Counted from the first letter of the stretch, positions 35,771-45,264 are shown. The stretch: DNA of 64,000 nt from Flavobacteriaceae bacterium LSUCC0859 (GCA_022239325.1 JAKOGP010000001.1:186001-250000); one strand, 5' to 3'. The notes: generated by a model from the sequence alone, not told the origin. Program-made: numbers and translations.

Positions 35771-35998
35771 TTATTCTTCATAACGGGCCACCTCTCTATC
35801 GTAAAATTCTGTAGCCGCTTGCACCAAAGACTCCATCTCATTTTCCAACTCCTTTTCGTCTTCTGGCGAAAATTCTTCCAACCACTCTACCTCGTCGTCT
35901 TCTAAATTAATAATAAACCTCGGATAGTCTGTATGTATCACAAAAATAGCCGTTGGGAAGTCTGTGTTATCTCCTAAAATAAATTTTGGTAGTTCCAT
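35771..35998 (-). CDS. Small acidic hypothetical protein
   Basis: 75 residues, strongly acidic (EDDEVEWLEEFSPEDEKELENE) with no signal peptide or membrane segment. Begins MELPKFILGDNTDFPTAIFV, predicted beta hairpin followed by a long acidic helix. Not one I can name; it looks like a conserved flavobacterial protein of unknown function because the start, codon use and spacing to MATE (32 bases) and PAP2 (27 bases) are all gene-like. Confidence 0.7.
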   Translation of the reverse strand: MELPKFILGDNTDFPTAIFVIHTDYPRFIINLEDDEVEWLEEFSPEDEKELENEMESLVQAATEFYDREVARYEE

Positions 35999-36030
35999 AA
36001 AGTTATGCTTTAAAAGCAGTTTAAATATAG

Positions 36031-37425
36031 TTATTCTCCAGAAACTGCCGCCCGAGTTTCTGCATGCATTTTAGTGAGGGTTTTAAATCTCATATACAAC
36101 ATCACGGCAGAGGCTGTAAGTCCTGCTAAGAGCCCCAACCAAATACCAACAGAGGCCAATTCGGTGTGCAAACCTAAATAGTAACTCACCGGAAATCCGA
36201 TCATCCAATAGGCAATAAAAGTGATGAATGTAGGTATTTTCACATCTTGGAAACCTCTAAGGGCTCCCAAAACCACAACCTGAAGCCCATCTGATATTTG
36301 AAAGAAAGCAGCCACCAAAAGCAACTGAGCCGTAATTGAAATAACCGCTGCATTGTCTGCTGCGTTTAACATATCGTTGGTATTTAAATATATTCCCGGC
36401 AGCGCCTCTCTAAAAACTAGGAATAAAATAGCAAAGACAATTTCTAATAAGAAGGTGAGTAAGAAAATAGACATGGCTATCCTTCTGAGCGCTTTAAAAT
36501 CTTGAAGCCCTTTTTGGTTTCCAACCCTAATCATAGCAGCTACTCCAAGACCCATACCTACCATAAATGTCATGCTAGAAAGGTTCAGAGCGATTTGATT
36601 GGCCGCCTGAGCATTTTTCCCCAACACTCCACTTAACCAAATGGCGGCGGTAAAAATAGCCACCTCAAAAAACATTTGCATGGCAGAGGGAAAACCTAGA
36701 TCTACAATCTTTTTAAGCACCTTTTTCTCGATCACTTTAAAGTGAAGCTCATAGACATAGGCCGCAAATTTTTTCTTATATCTAAAAACCATCCACAATA
36801 AAACCACCATCACTACCCTAGACACTAAAGTCCCCACAGCTGCGCCAACAATACCCATCTTAGGGAAGCCAAAGCTTCCGTAAATCAGTAGATAGTTCAA
36901 GACAATATTTACCACATTGGCCACAATAGTCACATACATGGGGTATTTGGTTTGAGACAAACCTTCAGAAAATTGCTTAAGGGCCTGAAATACAATGAGA
37001 GGAACCAAAGAAAAGGCCACTAAATCCAAATATGGTATGGCCAATTTTACTACCTCCTCTGGCTGTGACATATGGTACATTATGGGTTTACAAAGCAGGA
37101 TGAGCAAAAAAAGGGCAAATCCTAGACCGGCACACAAAACCAAACCGTGCTTTAGAGCAGACTTTCCAGAAGTAATATTTCCTGCCCCATCAGACTCTGC
37201 TACCAAAGGGGTGATGGCTGTAGAAAAGCCAATACCCAGAGACATAGCGATAAAGACAAAACTATTGCCCAAAGACACAGCTGCCAGTTCTGCGGTGCCC
37301 AGTTGCCCCACCATAATATTGTCTGCAAATGCCACAAAAGTGTGGCCCAGTAGACCCAAAATAACTGGAAAAGATAGGCTTAGGTTGTATTTAAATTCTT
37401 TGGTATACTGTTGTAGCAAAGTCAA
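36031..37425 (-). CDS. MATE family efflux transporter
   Basis: 464 residues, twelve hydrophobic segments in two homologous halves. The N-terminal half shows PVILGLLGHTFVAFADNIMVGQLG (split here as PVILGLLGHTFVAF and ADNIMVGQLG) and AAVSLGNS, the C-half GNQKGLQDFKALRR, typical of NorM/DinF proteins that export cationic drugs against Na+ or H+. The start is TTG 37425 (or TTG 37419): no Met occurs before TM1. An exact -7 box lies 10 bases upstream (37436-37443). Confidence 0.9.
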   Translation of the reverse strand: MTLLQQYTKEFKYNLSLSFPVILGLLGHTFVAFADNIMVGQLGTAELAAVSLGNSFVFIAMSLGIGFSTAITPLVAESDGAGNITSGKSALKHGLVLCAGLGFALFLLILLCKPIMYHMSQPEEVVKLAIPYLDLVAFSLVPLIVFQALKQFSEGLSQTKYPMYVTIVANVVNIVLNYLLIYGSFGFPKMGIVGAAVGTLVSRVVMVVLLWMVFRYKKKFAAYVYELHFKVIEKKVLKKIVDLGFPSAMQMFFEVAIFTAAIWLSGVLGKNAQAANQIALNLSSMTFMVGMGLGVAAMIRVGNQKGLQDFKALRRIAMSIFLLTFLLEIVFAILFLVFREALPGIYLNTNDMLNAADNAAVISITAQLLLVAAFFQISDGLQVVVLGALRGFQDVKIPTFITFIAYWMIGFPVSYYLGLHTELASVGIWLGLLAGLTASAVMLYMRFKTLTKMHAETRAAVSGE

Positions 37426-37435
37426 AATTTGAGAG

Positions 37436-37443
37436 CAAATATA
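37436..37443 (-). promoter_or_regulatory. -7 box of the MATE gene
   Basis: TATATTTG on the minus strand, exact consensus, 10 bases before the TTG start. A partial GGCC element (37455-37470) is immediately upstream where the -33 region would be. Confidence 0.5.
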
Positions 37444-37454
37444 GTTTTTTTATA

Positions 37455-37470
37455 CCGCCGCTGGCCGATG
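37455..37470 (+). repeat. Degenerate GGCC dyad in mazG-MATE gap
   Basis: CCGCCGCT followed by GGCCGATG; the left half has decayed from GGCC. Confidence 0.3.
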
Positions 37471-37482
37471 TTTTTAGTCTAA

Positions 37483-38259
37483 TTATTCCATTTTTTTTGC
37501 TGCATTCCAAAAGACATCCATTTCCTCTAATGACATTTCGGACAAGGACAATCCTTGTTTAGCTGCCTGAGATTCTAAATACAAAAACCGCTTTTTAAAT
37601 TTGGTATTGGTTCGTTCCAAGGCGTTTTCAGGGTTTATTCCAATAGCCCTGGCATAGTTTATCATAGAAAATAGGAGGTCTCCAAATTCAGCTTCCATAG
37701 CGTATGTATTAGAAGTAGCCGCCTCTTCATTAAATTCTTGAAGTTCCTCTTGCACCTTTTCCCACACCTGTTCTGGCGCTTCCCAATCAAAACCAACACC
37801 AGCTACTTTTTCCTGTATTCGATAGGCTTTTACAAGAGCAGGCAATCCGTTTGGCACCCCTTCTAAAACACTTTTTTTCCCTTCTTTTAATTTGAGTTGC
37901 TCCCAGTTACGTTTCACATCTTCCTCATCTTCTACCTGAACATCTCCGTAAATATGTGGATGTCTGTGAACCAGCTTATCACAAATTTCATTGGCAACGT
38001 CTGCCATATCAAAATCTCCGGTCTCACTTCCAATTTTAGCGTAAAACACCAAATGCAGCAACAGATCTCCTAGCTCTTTTTTCACCTCTCCAAGATCCTG
38101 TTCCAATATAGCCTCAGACAGCTCATAGGTCTCTTCAATGGTTAAGAGTCTTAGACTTTCTATAGTTTGCTTTTTGTCCCATGGACACTGCAGCCTGAGC
38201 TCATCCATAATGGTAAGTAGTCTATCGTAAGCTTGGAGTTGGGCTTCTCTTGAATTCAT
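37483..38259 (-). CDS. mazG: Nucleoside triphosphate pyrophosphohydrolase MazG
   Basis: 258 residues, two MazG helical domains in tandem. Domain 1: CPWDKKQT (about 20-27), LTIEETYELSEAI and KKELGDLLLHLVF with the EExxE and ExxD metal residues; domain 2 repeats the pattern (EEVQEELQEFNEE, EAEFGDLLFSMIN). Hydrolyses dNTPs/NTPs to NMP and PPi, house-cleaning. Upstream of MATE on the same strand, 57 bases apart. ATG 38259. Confidence 0.93.
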   Translation of the reverse strand: MNSREAQLQAYDRLLTIMDELRLQCPWDKKQTIESLRLLTIEETYELSEAILEQDLGEVKKELGDLLLHLVFYAKIGSETGDFDMADVANEICDKLVHRHPHIYGDVQVEDEEDVKRNWEQLKLKEGKKSVLEGVPNGLPALVKAYRIQEKVAGVGFDWEAPEQVWEKVQEELQEFNEEAATSNTYAMEAEFGDLLFSMINYARAIGINPENALERTNTKFKKRFLYLESQAAKQGLSLSEMSLEEMDVFWNAAKKME

Positions 38260-38375
38260 CTTAAAGGTACTTTAGTAGGTGTTGCTATGGCAAAACTAAG
38301 GTTTTAAACGTCATAGGTCTAAAAGATGGTTTTAAAATTGTGTAAATTGGGTATCTTGATTCAAAATTATAAACC

Positions 38376-40034
38376 ATGCTAAAAACAAGCCTCTCTTTTT
38401 GCTGTGTACTTCTAGCTCTCGTATTTCTGAGCAGCTGCCAAGAACAGCCCATTCAAATTCAGGCTCCTGAACTAGAAATCTCACAAGCCGGACTACTCCC
38501 TATTCCAAGTGAAATTCAAGAATCTGATGCTGCCTTTGCTCTCTCTGAAAGTACGCAAATTGTGTTAGCAGATGACTCTGAGATTATGAAGCTTTTGGGT
38601 CGCTTTGCCGCCGAGAAAATATTTCAAAAAACAGGTGTTTTATTAAGTGCTTCTGTGGGAAAGGCCCAAAGCAACGGGAATCATATATTCTTAAATTGGT
38701 CTCCAGACTCAGAGGCAGCGCCTGCTCACAGGGACATAGATGCCTATTTAGCAGACCCCTACTCTGTAAACGAAGCCTATGAAATGGAGATAAGCAACAG
38801 GGCGCTGCAGATCAGCTCTGCATCGGCCGCAGGCCTATTTAGAGCCCTTCAAACTCTGAGACAACTCCTCCCTGAGGGAGCCACGCACCAACAAAACAAA
38901 AAAGACATTTGGGCACTTGCTGGCGGCCAGATTAAAGACGCTCCTGCCTATGCATATAGAGGTGCCATGTTAGATGTAGCCAGACACTTTTTTAGCCCCT
39001 CTGAAGTGAAGAGATATATAGATCAGCTGGCGTATTACAAAATAAATACCCTGCACCTACACCTCACGGACGACCAAGGGTGGCGACTAGAAATTAAGGC
39101 TTGGCCCAAACTCACAGAGATTGGGGGACAAACAGAGGTTGGTGGTAAAAGTGGCGGTTTTTACACCCAAGATCAATACCGTGACTTGGTGGCCTATGCC
39201 GCTGCACATTTTATGACTATTGTTCCTGAGGTAGACATGCCTGGTCATACCAATGCTGCCTCTGTGGCTTATCCATTTTTAAACGGAAATGGTAAGGAAG
39301 TCCAATTATATACGGGTACAGCCGTGGGCTTTAGCAGTTGGGACGCCAATAAGGAAGCCGTCTATGATTTTGTGACCGATGTGGTGGGAGAAATTACTGC
39401 CCTATCCCCTGGCCCTTATTTTCACCTGGGGGGAGATGAAAGTCATGTAACTCCTAAAGCAGATTATATAAAATTTGTAGACCGTGTGACTGAGATTGTG
39501 CGTCAAGCAGGAAAAACACCTATGGGTTGGGATGAAATTGTAACAGCGCACACCGATAGCTCTGCTGTAGCACAATTTTGGGCCTCAGAAAAAAATGCAG
39601 CCCTCGCGGTAGAAAAAGGAATGAAGGTTTTATTATCTCCAGCTAAGAAAGCTTATTTAGACATGCAATACCATGAGAACTCCCCTTATGGGCTTCACTG
39701 GGCTGGATATGTGCCAGTAGACACCGCCTATATTTGGACTCCAGAAACCTATGCAAAAGGCGTTCCTAAGGAGCTCATTTTAGGTATTGAAGCCCCGCTT
39801 TGGTCGGAAACCATTAGCAATTCTAAGGAATTGGAATTTTTAGCCTTCCCCAGGCTTCCTGGCTATGCAGAATTGGCTTGGAGCATACCAGAAAACAGAT
39901 CCTGGGAAGCCTATAAAAAACGTTTGGCCAAACAAAGTCACTATTTTGACAGACAAGGTATTGGGTATTACCCCTCCCCCCTCATAGATTGGGAAACACC
40001 AAATCAAAAGGAGCCTAAGCTCGCTAAGGATTAA
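38376..40034 (+). CDS. Lipoprotein beta-N-acetylhexosaminidase, GH20
   Basis: 552 residues. Lipoprotein signal peptide with lipobox LSSC (Cys21), so anchored to a membrane, probably surface or periplasmic. GH20b domain (about 40-160) then the GH20 barrel: YRGAMLDVARHFF, HLHLTDDQGWRLEI (about 226) and the catalytic pair in HLGGDESH (Asp-Glu, about 352). Releases terminal GlcNAc/GalNAc from chitin, glycans or peptidoglycan fragments. Ends 3 bases before a strong bidirectional terminator shared with the convergent 1144-residue gene. A GGCC dyad is inside at 38820. Confidence 0.93.
   Translation: MLKTSLSFCCVLLALVFLSSCQEQPIQIQAPELEISQAGLLPIPSEIQESDAAFALSESTQIVLADDSEIMKLLGRFAAEKIFQKTGVLLSASVGKAQSNGNHIFLNWSPDSEAAPAHRDIDAYLADPYSVNEAYEMEISNRALQISSASAAGLFRALQTLRQLLPEGATHQQNKKDIWALAGGQIKDAPAYAYRGAMLDVARHFFSPSEVKRYIDQLAYYKINTLHLHLTDDQGWRLEIKAWPKLTEIGGQTEVGGKSGGFYTQDQYRDLVAYAAAHFMTIVPEVDMPGHTNAASVAYPFLNGNGKEVQLYTGTAVGFSSWDANKEAVYDFVTDVVGEITALSPGPYFHLGGDESHVTPKADYIKFVDRVTEIVRQAGKTPMGWDEIVTAHTDSSAVAQFWASEKNAALAVEKGMKVLLSPAKKAYLDMQYHENSPYGLHWAGYVPVDTAYIWTPETYAKGVPKELILGIEAPLWSETISNSKELEFLAFPRLPGYAELAWSIPENRSWEAYKKRLAKQSHYFDRQGIGYYPSPLIDWETPNQKEPKLAKD
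38820..38835 (-). repeat. GGCC-N3-GGCCGATGC dyad element, inside GH20 gene
   Basis: On the minus strand GGCC-TGC-GGCCGATGC. In the gene it spells A-S-A-A-G, part of a conserved GH20 segment, so protein constraint may contribute here. Confidence 0.4.
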
Positions 40035-40065
40035 AAAAAACCAGCGCTCTGCGCTGGTTTTTTTT
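40033..40065. terminator. Bidirectional terminator between GH20 and TolB-amidohydrolase
   Basis: A8, perfect stem CCAGCGC / GCGCTGG, loop TCT, T8. Serves both convergent genes. 29 bases of it recur inverted at 43575-43603. Confidence 0.88.
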
Positions 40066-40085
40066 ATACACAATAGGGAGTGGTC

Positions 40086-43000
40086 TTAATTTTTAATTCC
40101 TGCTAAGTTTTCAGGGGCGTCCGTTTGCCAATAATAAGTTGGCGCTTTTTTAGGCTGCGGCCATTCTTGGTCCAGTGATTGGGTGTCATATACTTTCCCG
40201 TCTTTTAAAACTTTAGAAACGGTATTGGTGTTTCTGAGGTCTTCTAATGGATTGGCATCTAAAACTACCAAATCTGCAATTTTACCAACCTCTATACTAC
40301 CCAAGTCTCCATCTAACCCAAGGGAGGCTGCCCCTAAAATAGTAGCATATCTAAGGGCAGCGTGTGGGCTTAAGCCGCCGCTGCCTACAGACCAGAGCTC
40401 CCAGTGATAGCCCAATCCTTGTAATTGACCATGGCTTCCAATACCGCCACGACCCCCTGCTGCCTCTAGGTCTGTCATGAATTCTGCATGCTTTTTAAAG
40501 ATGTGCTCTTCCTCCATAAACCATCCTGGTCTTCGTCTGGACTTGGCAGCCAATTCTTCATAAGGGGTATAGAATTGAAGTTTGGAGTCTCCCCAAACAT
40601 TCTCCGTTGCATAATAAAAATTCTCTGCCCATGGCCCGCCATAAGAAACCAATAAAGTGGGGGTAACTGCCATTTTAGCTTCTGCGATAGTCTTCACCAC
40701 ATCTGAGTATATGGGGTAGATAGGCAAGGAATGCTCATGACCAGGATAACCGTCTAACAGTTGGGTCATATTGAGTTTAAAGTCCAAGCCCCCTTCTGTG
40801 GTAGGGATGAGTTTAAGTTCTTTTGCAGCCATAATAACCCACTGGCGCTGTTGGCGATTCCCAACCAAATACATTTTAATGCTTTTGGTATTGTAGTACT
40901 CGCTGTACTGACTCAGTACTTCTTTGGCGTGCTCTAAACTTTCAATTTTGTAAGACCAATACCCTACACCTGGTCCAGTAGAATATATTCTGGGTCCTGC
41001 AATTTTACCTGCATCTACCATATCTGAGTAGGTGAGTACGTCTGTGGTACCTGTCTGAGGGTCTCTGGTGGTGGTTACACCATAAGCTAAATTGGCCGCG
41101 TACATCCAAACTTGATTTTTGTGAATCCCCCAGTTGGGCCACATATGGGCATGGGTGTCTATAAAACCGGGTGTAATGGTTTTCCCTTTCATATCCATCA
41201 CAGTAGCCTCTGCTGGCACCTCCAGGCTGCCAGAAACTCCCACCCCTACAATTCTGTGGTCTTTAATTAAAAGATCTCCATTTTCTATCACCTCATCTCC
41301 ATTCATGGTAATAAGTCTAGCACCTTGTAGTAATAAAACACCCTTAGCCAGGTCTTTTTTATAACCTACCGCAACTTTAATTTCGGTAGCTTTAAAAGGC
41401 TTTGGGGCTTTATCTTTGCTCTTACTCTCTTGCCCAGTGCTGTCTTTAGAATCTTTTTGGGCTAAAGCCGATGCCTTTTCTGCGGCCTCCTTTTCCTTTT
41501 TCTCTGCAGCCATGGCTTCCTCATACCTCTGGGCAGCACTTAGATCATAGCTAAAAAAACTAGCTCCCAAAGACCAGTATACCTGCTGGCTTTGGTCCCC
41601 CCACACTGGAAATTCTCCACCAAAAAGGGTGAGTTTCTTGGCTGGAAAAGCAGCATTTTCTGCTTTTGCCAAGGATATTTTTGGAGTTTGCCCGTATTTT
41701 GGTAGAACCAGGCTATAGATGTCGTTATTTATCTTAGTAAGTACCTGTTTACCATCTGGGGAGATTTTCATTTCAGAAGCCCTAGAGGCCTTGTTGTTTT
41801 CTCGCCAGGCGTCTTCTGCACTAGGCAAAGCAGCAGCAGTAGAAACTCCAAAAGCAGCATCGTGATTTTCTTGAAAATAATCAGAAGAACCATAAGTCAC
41901 AATTCCTGTTACGCTCAGGTGTTCTTTTTCATCTGAACCATCCCAGCGAATAGAAACCAGACCTTTACTACCGCTGTAGAGGTAAATTCTGTCGTCTACT
42001 TTGGTAAAGTGTGGCATTTCCCGACCCATAGACTTGGCAATGAATACATTGGATCCGCCTTTGTCGGAAACCCACATGAGGTCTTCTGTGGCTCTAGAAG
42101 CCATAGGGCCAATAGCGTCTTTATACACCTGGGTTTTTCCTGCTAAAAATACAATGCGATTTTGGGCATAAGACCAGCTGGGCTGGCTGTAAATTCCAGA
42201 ACTTTGGGTGAGCCTTGTAATGGAAGTTCTTCTGTTAAAACTGGCCTTGTATAAATGGCCTTCAGTACCATTCCAAGTAGAGAACACCAGCTGCTTCCCA
42301 TCTGGGGACCAAGCCGGTTGTGCCTCCGTAAAATCGTGAGTGGTCACCCTTTTTGGACTGCCGTTGGGTAGGTCCATTACATAAAGTCTGTTCAATGCTG
42401 TAAAAGCCAATTTCTTCCCGTCTGGAGAAGGCTTGGCATCTCTAATTTGAGTGGCCAGAGCAGTGTCACTATCCGAGATGGGGTATTTAAAGTCTAACTG
42501 GGGACCTAATTCTAAGGCTACGTCTGCCGTAAAGGGAATATTTTGGGCCATTTTGGTAGCGATATCTATTTTATGGATTTGACCTCCATAAGAAACCACC
42601 AAAGATTTTGAGTCTGGCGTAAAAGCCATGGCAGGCAATACACCAAGAGGAGCAATAGATTCCTGCTCGTCTCTTTGAACTGGATAAGCTAACCAGGACT
42701 CTGCTCCTGTTTTTAAGTTCCTTAAGACCAATCCTGTTTCTGTTTCATAGCGGCTGCCATACACCAACCATTGGCCGTCTTTAGACAGAGTTGGGGTAAA
42801 GGCAGATCCATACCTAGAACTTATAACATTTTTGGTACCGTCTTTCATATTATAAGTACCAATCTGATACTGTGGCAGCTGAGCATTGTAATTCCATGCC
42901 CCGTTGCGTTGTGAGAAATACAACAATTCTCCTTGGGCTCCAAAAGCTGGGTCTATCGTTTTTAAACTCTTTGGTTCTGAGATTAAGGCAGTTCCACTAC

Positions 43001-43520
43001 CAGAATCTTTATGATACAGGTGTAGCTTAATATTTCTCCTCCCTTTAGCGCCCACAATATAGTCTCCGTCTGGGCTCCAGCTGGCAGAGAAAAAATTGGT
43101 CTTAGATTCTTTTGTAATTTGGCGCTCCTCTTTAGTTTCCAGATCCATCACCCAAATATTATCAGAACCACTTTTGTCTGAAACATACAATAGCGAACTA
43201 CCATCTGGGCTAAATCTAGGGTGTACTTCATAAGCCAATCCAGAAGTGATGGCTTTGGCCTCCCCTCCTTCTATAGGCAAGCTATACAAGTCTCCCATCA
43301 GATCAAATACTATGGTTTGGCCATCTGGACTTACGTCTAAGGACATCCAAGTACCTTCTGTGGCTTTAAAATCTATCTGTCTGCTGGGCTCTAAAGGCAA
43401 TTCTTTAGTAGCTTTTTTAATGGTGTCTGTAGCAACTTCTGGCTTCACATCTTGAGCCATAGCGGAACATCCTGCCATGACACCTAAGACAAGAAATCCC
43501 TTTTTTAATTTTGAATACAT
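40086..43520 (-). CDS. Exported TolB-propeller / amidohydrolase fusion protein
   Basis: 1144 residues; signal peptide to about residue 22 (GCSAMAQ). The N-terminal part has repeated TolB/PD40-type propeller blades (ISPDGQTIVFDLMGD, FSPDGSSLLYVSDKSG, PSPDGKKLAFTAL, WSPDGKQLVFSTW), running to about 690. A Lys/Glu-rich linker (EKKEKEAAEKASALAQKD) joins it to an amidohydrolase barrel (about 760-1130) with TPGFIDTHAHMWPNW (HxH), PTLLVSYGG and the metal-domain end GSIEVGKIADLVVLDANPL. Fusion of this type is a known Bacteroidota family, probably peptide-degrading. Flanked by two copies of the same terminator hairpin. Confidence 0.9.
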   Translation of the reverse strand: MYSKLKKGFLVLGVMAGCSAMAQDVKPEVATDTIKKATKELPLEPSRQIDFKATEGTWMSLDVSPDGQTIVFDLMGDLYSLPIEGGEAKAITSGLAYEVHPRFSPDGSSLLYVSDKSGSDNIWVMDLETKEERQITKESKTNFFSASWSPDGDYIVGAKGRRNIKLHLYHKDSGSGTALISEPKSLKTIDPAFGAQGELLYFSQRNGAWNYNAQLPQYQIGTYNMKDGTKNVISSRYGSAFTPTLSKDGQWLVYGSRYETETGLVLRNLKTGAESWLAYPVQRDEQESIAPLGVLPAMAFTPDSKSLVVSYGGQIHKIDIATKMAQNIPFTADVALELGPQLDFKYPISDSDTALATQIRDAKPSPDGKKLAFTALNRLYVMDLPNGSPKRVTTHDFTEAQPAWSPDGKQLVFSTWNGTEGHLYKASFNRRTSITRLTQSSGIYSQPSWSYAQNRIVFLAGKTQVYKDAIGPMASRATEDLMWVSDKGGSNVFIAKSMGREMPHFTKVDDRIYLYSGSKGLVSIRWDGSDEKEHLSVTGIVTYGSSDYFQENHDAAFGVSTAAALPSAEDAWRENNKASRASEMKISPDGKQVLTKINNDIYSLVLPKYGQTPKISLAKAENAAFPAKKLTLFGGEFPVWGDQSQQVYWSLGASFFSYDLSAAQRYEEAMAAEKKEKEAAEKASALAQKDSKDSTGQESKSKDKAPKPFKATEIKVAVGYKKDLAKGVLLLQGARLITMNGDEVIENGDLLIKDHRIVGVGVSGSLEVPAEATVMDMKGKTITPGFIDTHAHMWPNWGIHKNQVWMYAANLAYGVTTTRDPQTGTTDVLTYSDMVDAGKIAGPRIYSTGPGVGYWSYKIESLEHAKEVLSQYSEYYNTKSIKMYLVGNRQQRQWVIMAAKELKLIPTTEGGLDFKLNMTQLLDGYPGHEHSLPIYPIYSDVVKTIAEAKMAVTPTLLVSYGGPWAENFYYATENVWGDSKLQFYTPYEELAAKSRRRPGWFMEEEHIFKKHAEFMTDLEAAGGRGGIGSHGQLQGLGYHWELWSVGSGGLSPHAALRYATILGAASLGLDGDLGSIEVGKIADLVVLDANPLEDLRNTNTVSKVLKDGKVYDTQSLDQEWPQPKKAPTYYWQTDAPENLAGIKN

Positions 43521-43574
43521 AAAGCATGGTTTTTAAAGCTTGTTAAATATAGGATTTTCCTGAGATATGAAAAC

Positions 43575-43603
43575 AAAAAAAACCAGCGCAGAGCGCTGGT
43601 TTT
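43575..43603 (-). terminator. Terminator of DUF5606 gene, inverted copy of 40037-40065
   Basis: Read on the minus strand: A4, CCAGCGC, TCT, GCGCTGG, T8. Identical over 29 bases to the plus-strand hairpin at 40037-40065. Confidence 0.85.
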
Positions 43604-43626
43604 GGTATTCTATGGAGGGGCTTTTC

Positions 43627-44193
43627 TTATTTTTTTACGGCAGCCTTAGATGTTTTAGCGCCGCCTTTGGCAGCAGAAGAGGCCTTAGCGCCTCCTTGTT
43701 TGGGTGCAGCTTTTGTCTTTTGAGCTGTTGGTTTAGCAGCTGCTTTAGATGCAGATTTTTTTGCGGCAGACTTAGTGTCTTTGTCAGAAGCGGCTGCTAC
43801 TTGCTCAGAAAAATCTAAGAGCTTGTTGTCGAGTAAAATATTGTACCACTGAATTACTTTTTTAATGTCAGAGGCATAAACCCTGTCTTCATCATAGTTG
43901 GGTAAAACTTCGAAGAAATAAGCTTCAAGATCTAATTTATCTGCTTTGTGTGCTACCGAAGTTTTTCCTCCAGATTCTTTATTGTAAATCTTCTCTAGAA
44001 CAGACACCAAGGGCATCTCTTCTTGTAAGGTGTATATAGCAATCTCAGACAAGACGCTCACATTGCTCTTCAAATTTACAGTCACTTTTTTACCGTCTAA
44101 TAGAGACACGGCAACAAAACCACCTCTAGTCTGGGTAAGCATTTGAAACAGTCCAGGTTTTCCGGCAATAGATAAAATCTTGTCTAAATTCAT
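43627..44193 (-). CDS. DUF5606 domain protein with Ala/Lys-rich tail
   Basis: 188 residues. The N-terminal about 130 residues (MNLDKILSIAGKPGLFQMLTQ, FEVLPNYDEDRVYASDIKKV) match DUF5606, a conserved cytoplasmic Bacteroidota protein of unknown function; the tail (about 140-188) is low-complexity Ala/Lys/Ser, histone-H1-like, and may bind nucleic acid. Follows def by 55 bases on the same strand and ends at a strong terminator. The neighbourhood with def and ruvX is one I recall as common in flavobacteria. Confidence 0.85.
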   Translation of the reverse strand: MNLDKILSIAGKPGLFQMLTQTRGGFVAVSLLDGKKVTVNLKSNVSVLSEIAIYTLQEEMPLVSVLEKIYNKESGGKTSVAHKADKLDLEAYFFEVLPNYDEDRVYASDIKKVIQWYNILLDNKLLDFSEQVAAASDKDTKSAAKKSASKAAAKPTAQKTKAAPKQGGAKASSAAKGGAKTSKAAVKK

Positions 44194-44248
44194 AGTTTTT
44201 TTAAATTTTGGGGCAAATATGATACTTTTCTATCATTTAATAAGCCAT

Positions 44249-44839
44249 TTACCTACCTTTTTTAATCTCTGGAAAGCGCATGCGGTAGTCTGCTTGGATC
44301 TTCCCTTTAGAAATATTAGTCAATCGTCCTTTTAAAATTCGCTTTTTAAGCGAACTCAATTTATCGGTAAACAGCACCCCTTCTATATGATCGTATTCGT
44401 GTTGTATTACTCGGGCCAATAAGCCATTAAAACGCTTGGTATGCTCCTTAAACTCTGCGTCTTGGTAACGAATGAGAATCTCAGGTTTTCTCAGTACGTC
44501 TTCACGTACGTCAGGAATACTTAGGCAACCCTCGTTAAAAGACCACTCCTCTCCTGTTTCTTCAATAATTTCTGCGTTAATAAATACTTCTTTAAAACCA
44601 GTCAGGGCGTTTTGTTCCTCTGTGCTTAGCTCATCGTCGTCTGCGAAAGGGCTGGCGTCTACCACAAACAAACGGATAGGTAAACCTATTTGTGGTGCCG
44701 CTAAACCCACACCATGGGCGTTGTACATGGTCTCCCACATATTATCTATTAAAGCGTCTACATTTGGATAATTGGCGTCTATTTCCTTGGCTACTTTTTT
44801 TAAAACAGCATCGCCGTAGGCAACAATAGGTAAAATCAT
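44249..44839 (-). CDS. def: Peptide deformylase
   Basis: 196 residues. Removes the N-formyl group from nascent proteins. The three metal motifs are present: GVGLAAPQIG (about 43-52), EGCLSIPD with the Cys ligand (about 121), and QHEYDHIEG with the HExxH histidines and catalytic Glu (about 160). An insertion of acidic residues (ADDDELSTEEQN) near 75 is usual in Bacteroidota. ATG 44839 overlaps the ruvX stop by 4 bases. Confidence 0.96.
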   Translation of the reverse strand: MILPIVAYGDAVLKKVAKEIDANYPNVDALIDNMWETMYNAHGVGLAAPQIGLPIRLFVVDASPFADDDELSTEEQNALTGFKEVFINAEIIEETGEEWSFNEGCLSIPDVREDVLRKPEILIRYQDAEFKEHTKRFNGLLARVIQHEYDHIEGVLFTDKLSSLKKRILKGRLTNISKGKIQADYRMRFPEIKKGR

Positions 44840-45264
44840 GATATTCTATTTAAATAAGCTTGTAATATAAGGGTAGCACTCACTTGGTCTACCTGGCCTT
44901 TCTCTTGTCTTTTTTTCTTTTTCATTCCTGAGGCAATCATGGCCTGAACAGCCATTTTAGAGGTAAAACGCTCGTCTTGCCTTACCATAGGAATCTGCGG
45001 AAAAGCTAAGGCTAAATCTGACATAAATGCCTTAATATACACCTCAGACTCTGAAGCAGAATGGTCCATTTGCTTGGGTTCTCCTATCACAAAAGTAGCC
45101 ACAGCTTCTGTCTTGGTATACTCTTTTAGAAAAGGAATGAGGTCTTTGGTCTCCACAGTTTCTAGACCAAAAGCAATCATTTGCAAGGGGTCTGTGACAG
45201 CGACACCAGTCCTTTTAGTTCCAAAATCTAAGGCCACAATTCTCTTCAAAGTTTTTTTTTGCAA
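44836..45264 (-). CDS. ruvX: RuvX/YqgF, pre-16S rRNA nuclease
   Basis: 142 residues, RNase H-like fold. VALDFGTKRTGVAVTDPL with the first catalytic Asp, FVIGEPKQMD with the next acidic region and VRQDERFTSKMA, then DQVSATLILQAYL. Processes the 5' end of 16S rRNA in E. coli; Holliday junction resolvase activity has also been proposed. Start uncertain: TTG 45264, TTG 45249 or GTG 45240 are possible and no ATG precedes the catalytic core; family N-termini favour a short one. Overlaps def. Confidence 0.9.
   Translation of the reverse strand: MQKKTLKRIVALDFGTKRTGVAVTDPLQMIAFGLETVETKDLIPFLKEYTKTEAVATFVIGEPKQMDHSASESEVYIKAFMSDLALAFPQIPMVRQDERFTSKMAVQAMIASGMKKKKRQEKGQVDQVSATLILQAYLNRIS

Noticed and set aside
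40086-43520. TolB-type propeller gene as part of the Tol-Pal system
   Set aside because: The propeller is fused to an amidohydrolase and lacks neighbours tolA, tolQ, tolR or pal; it is an exported hydrolase family.
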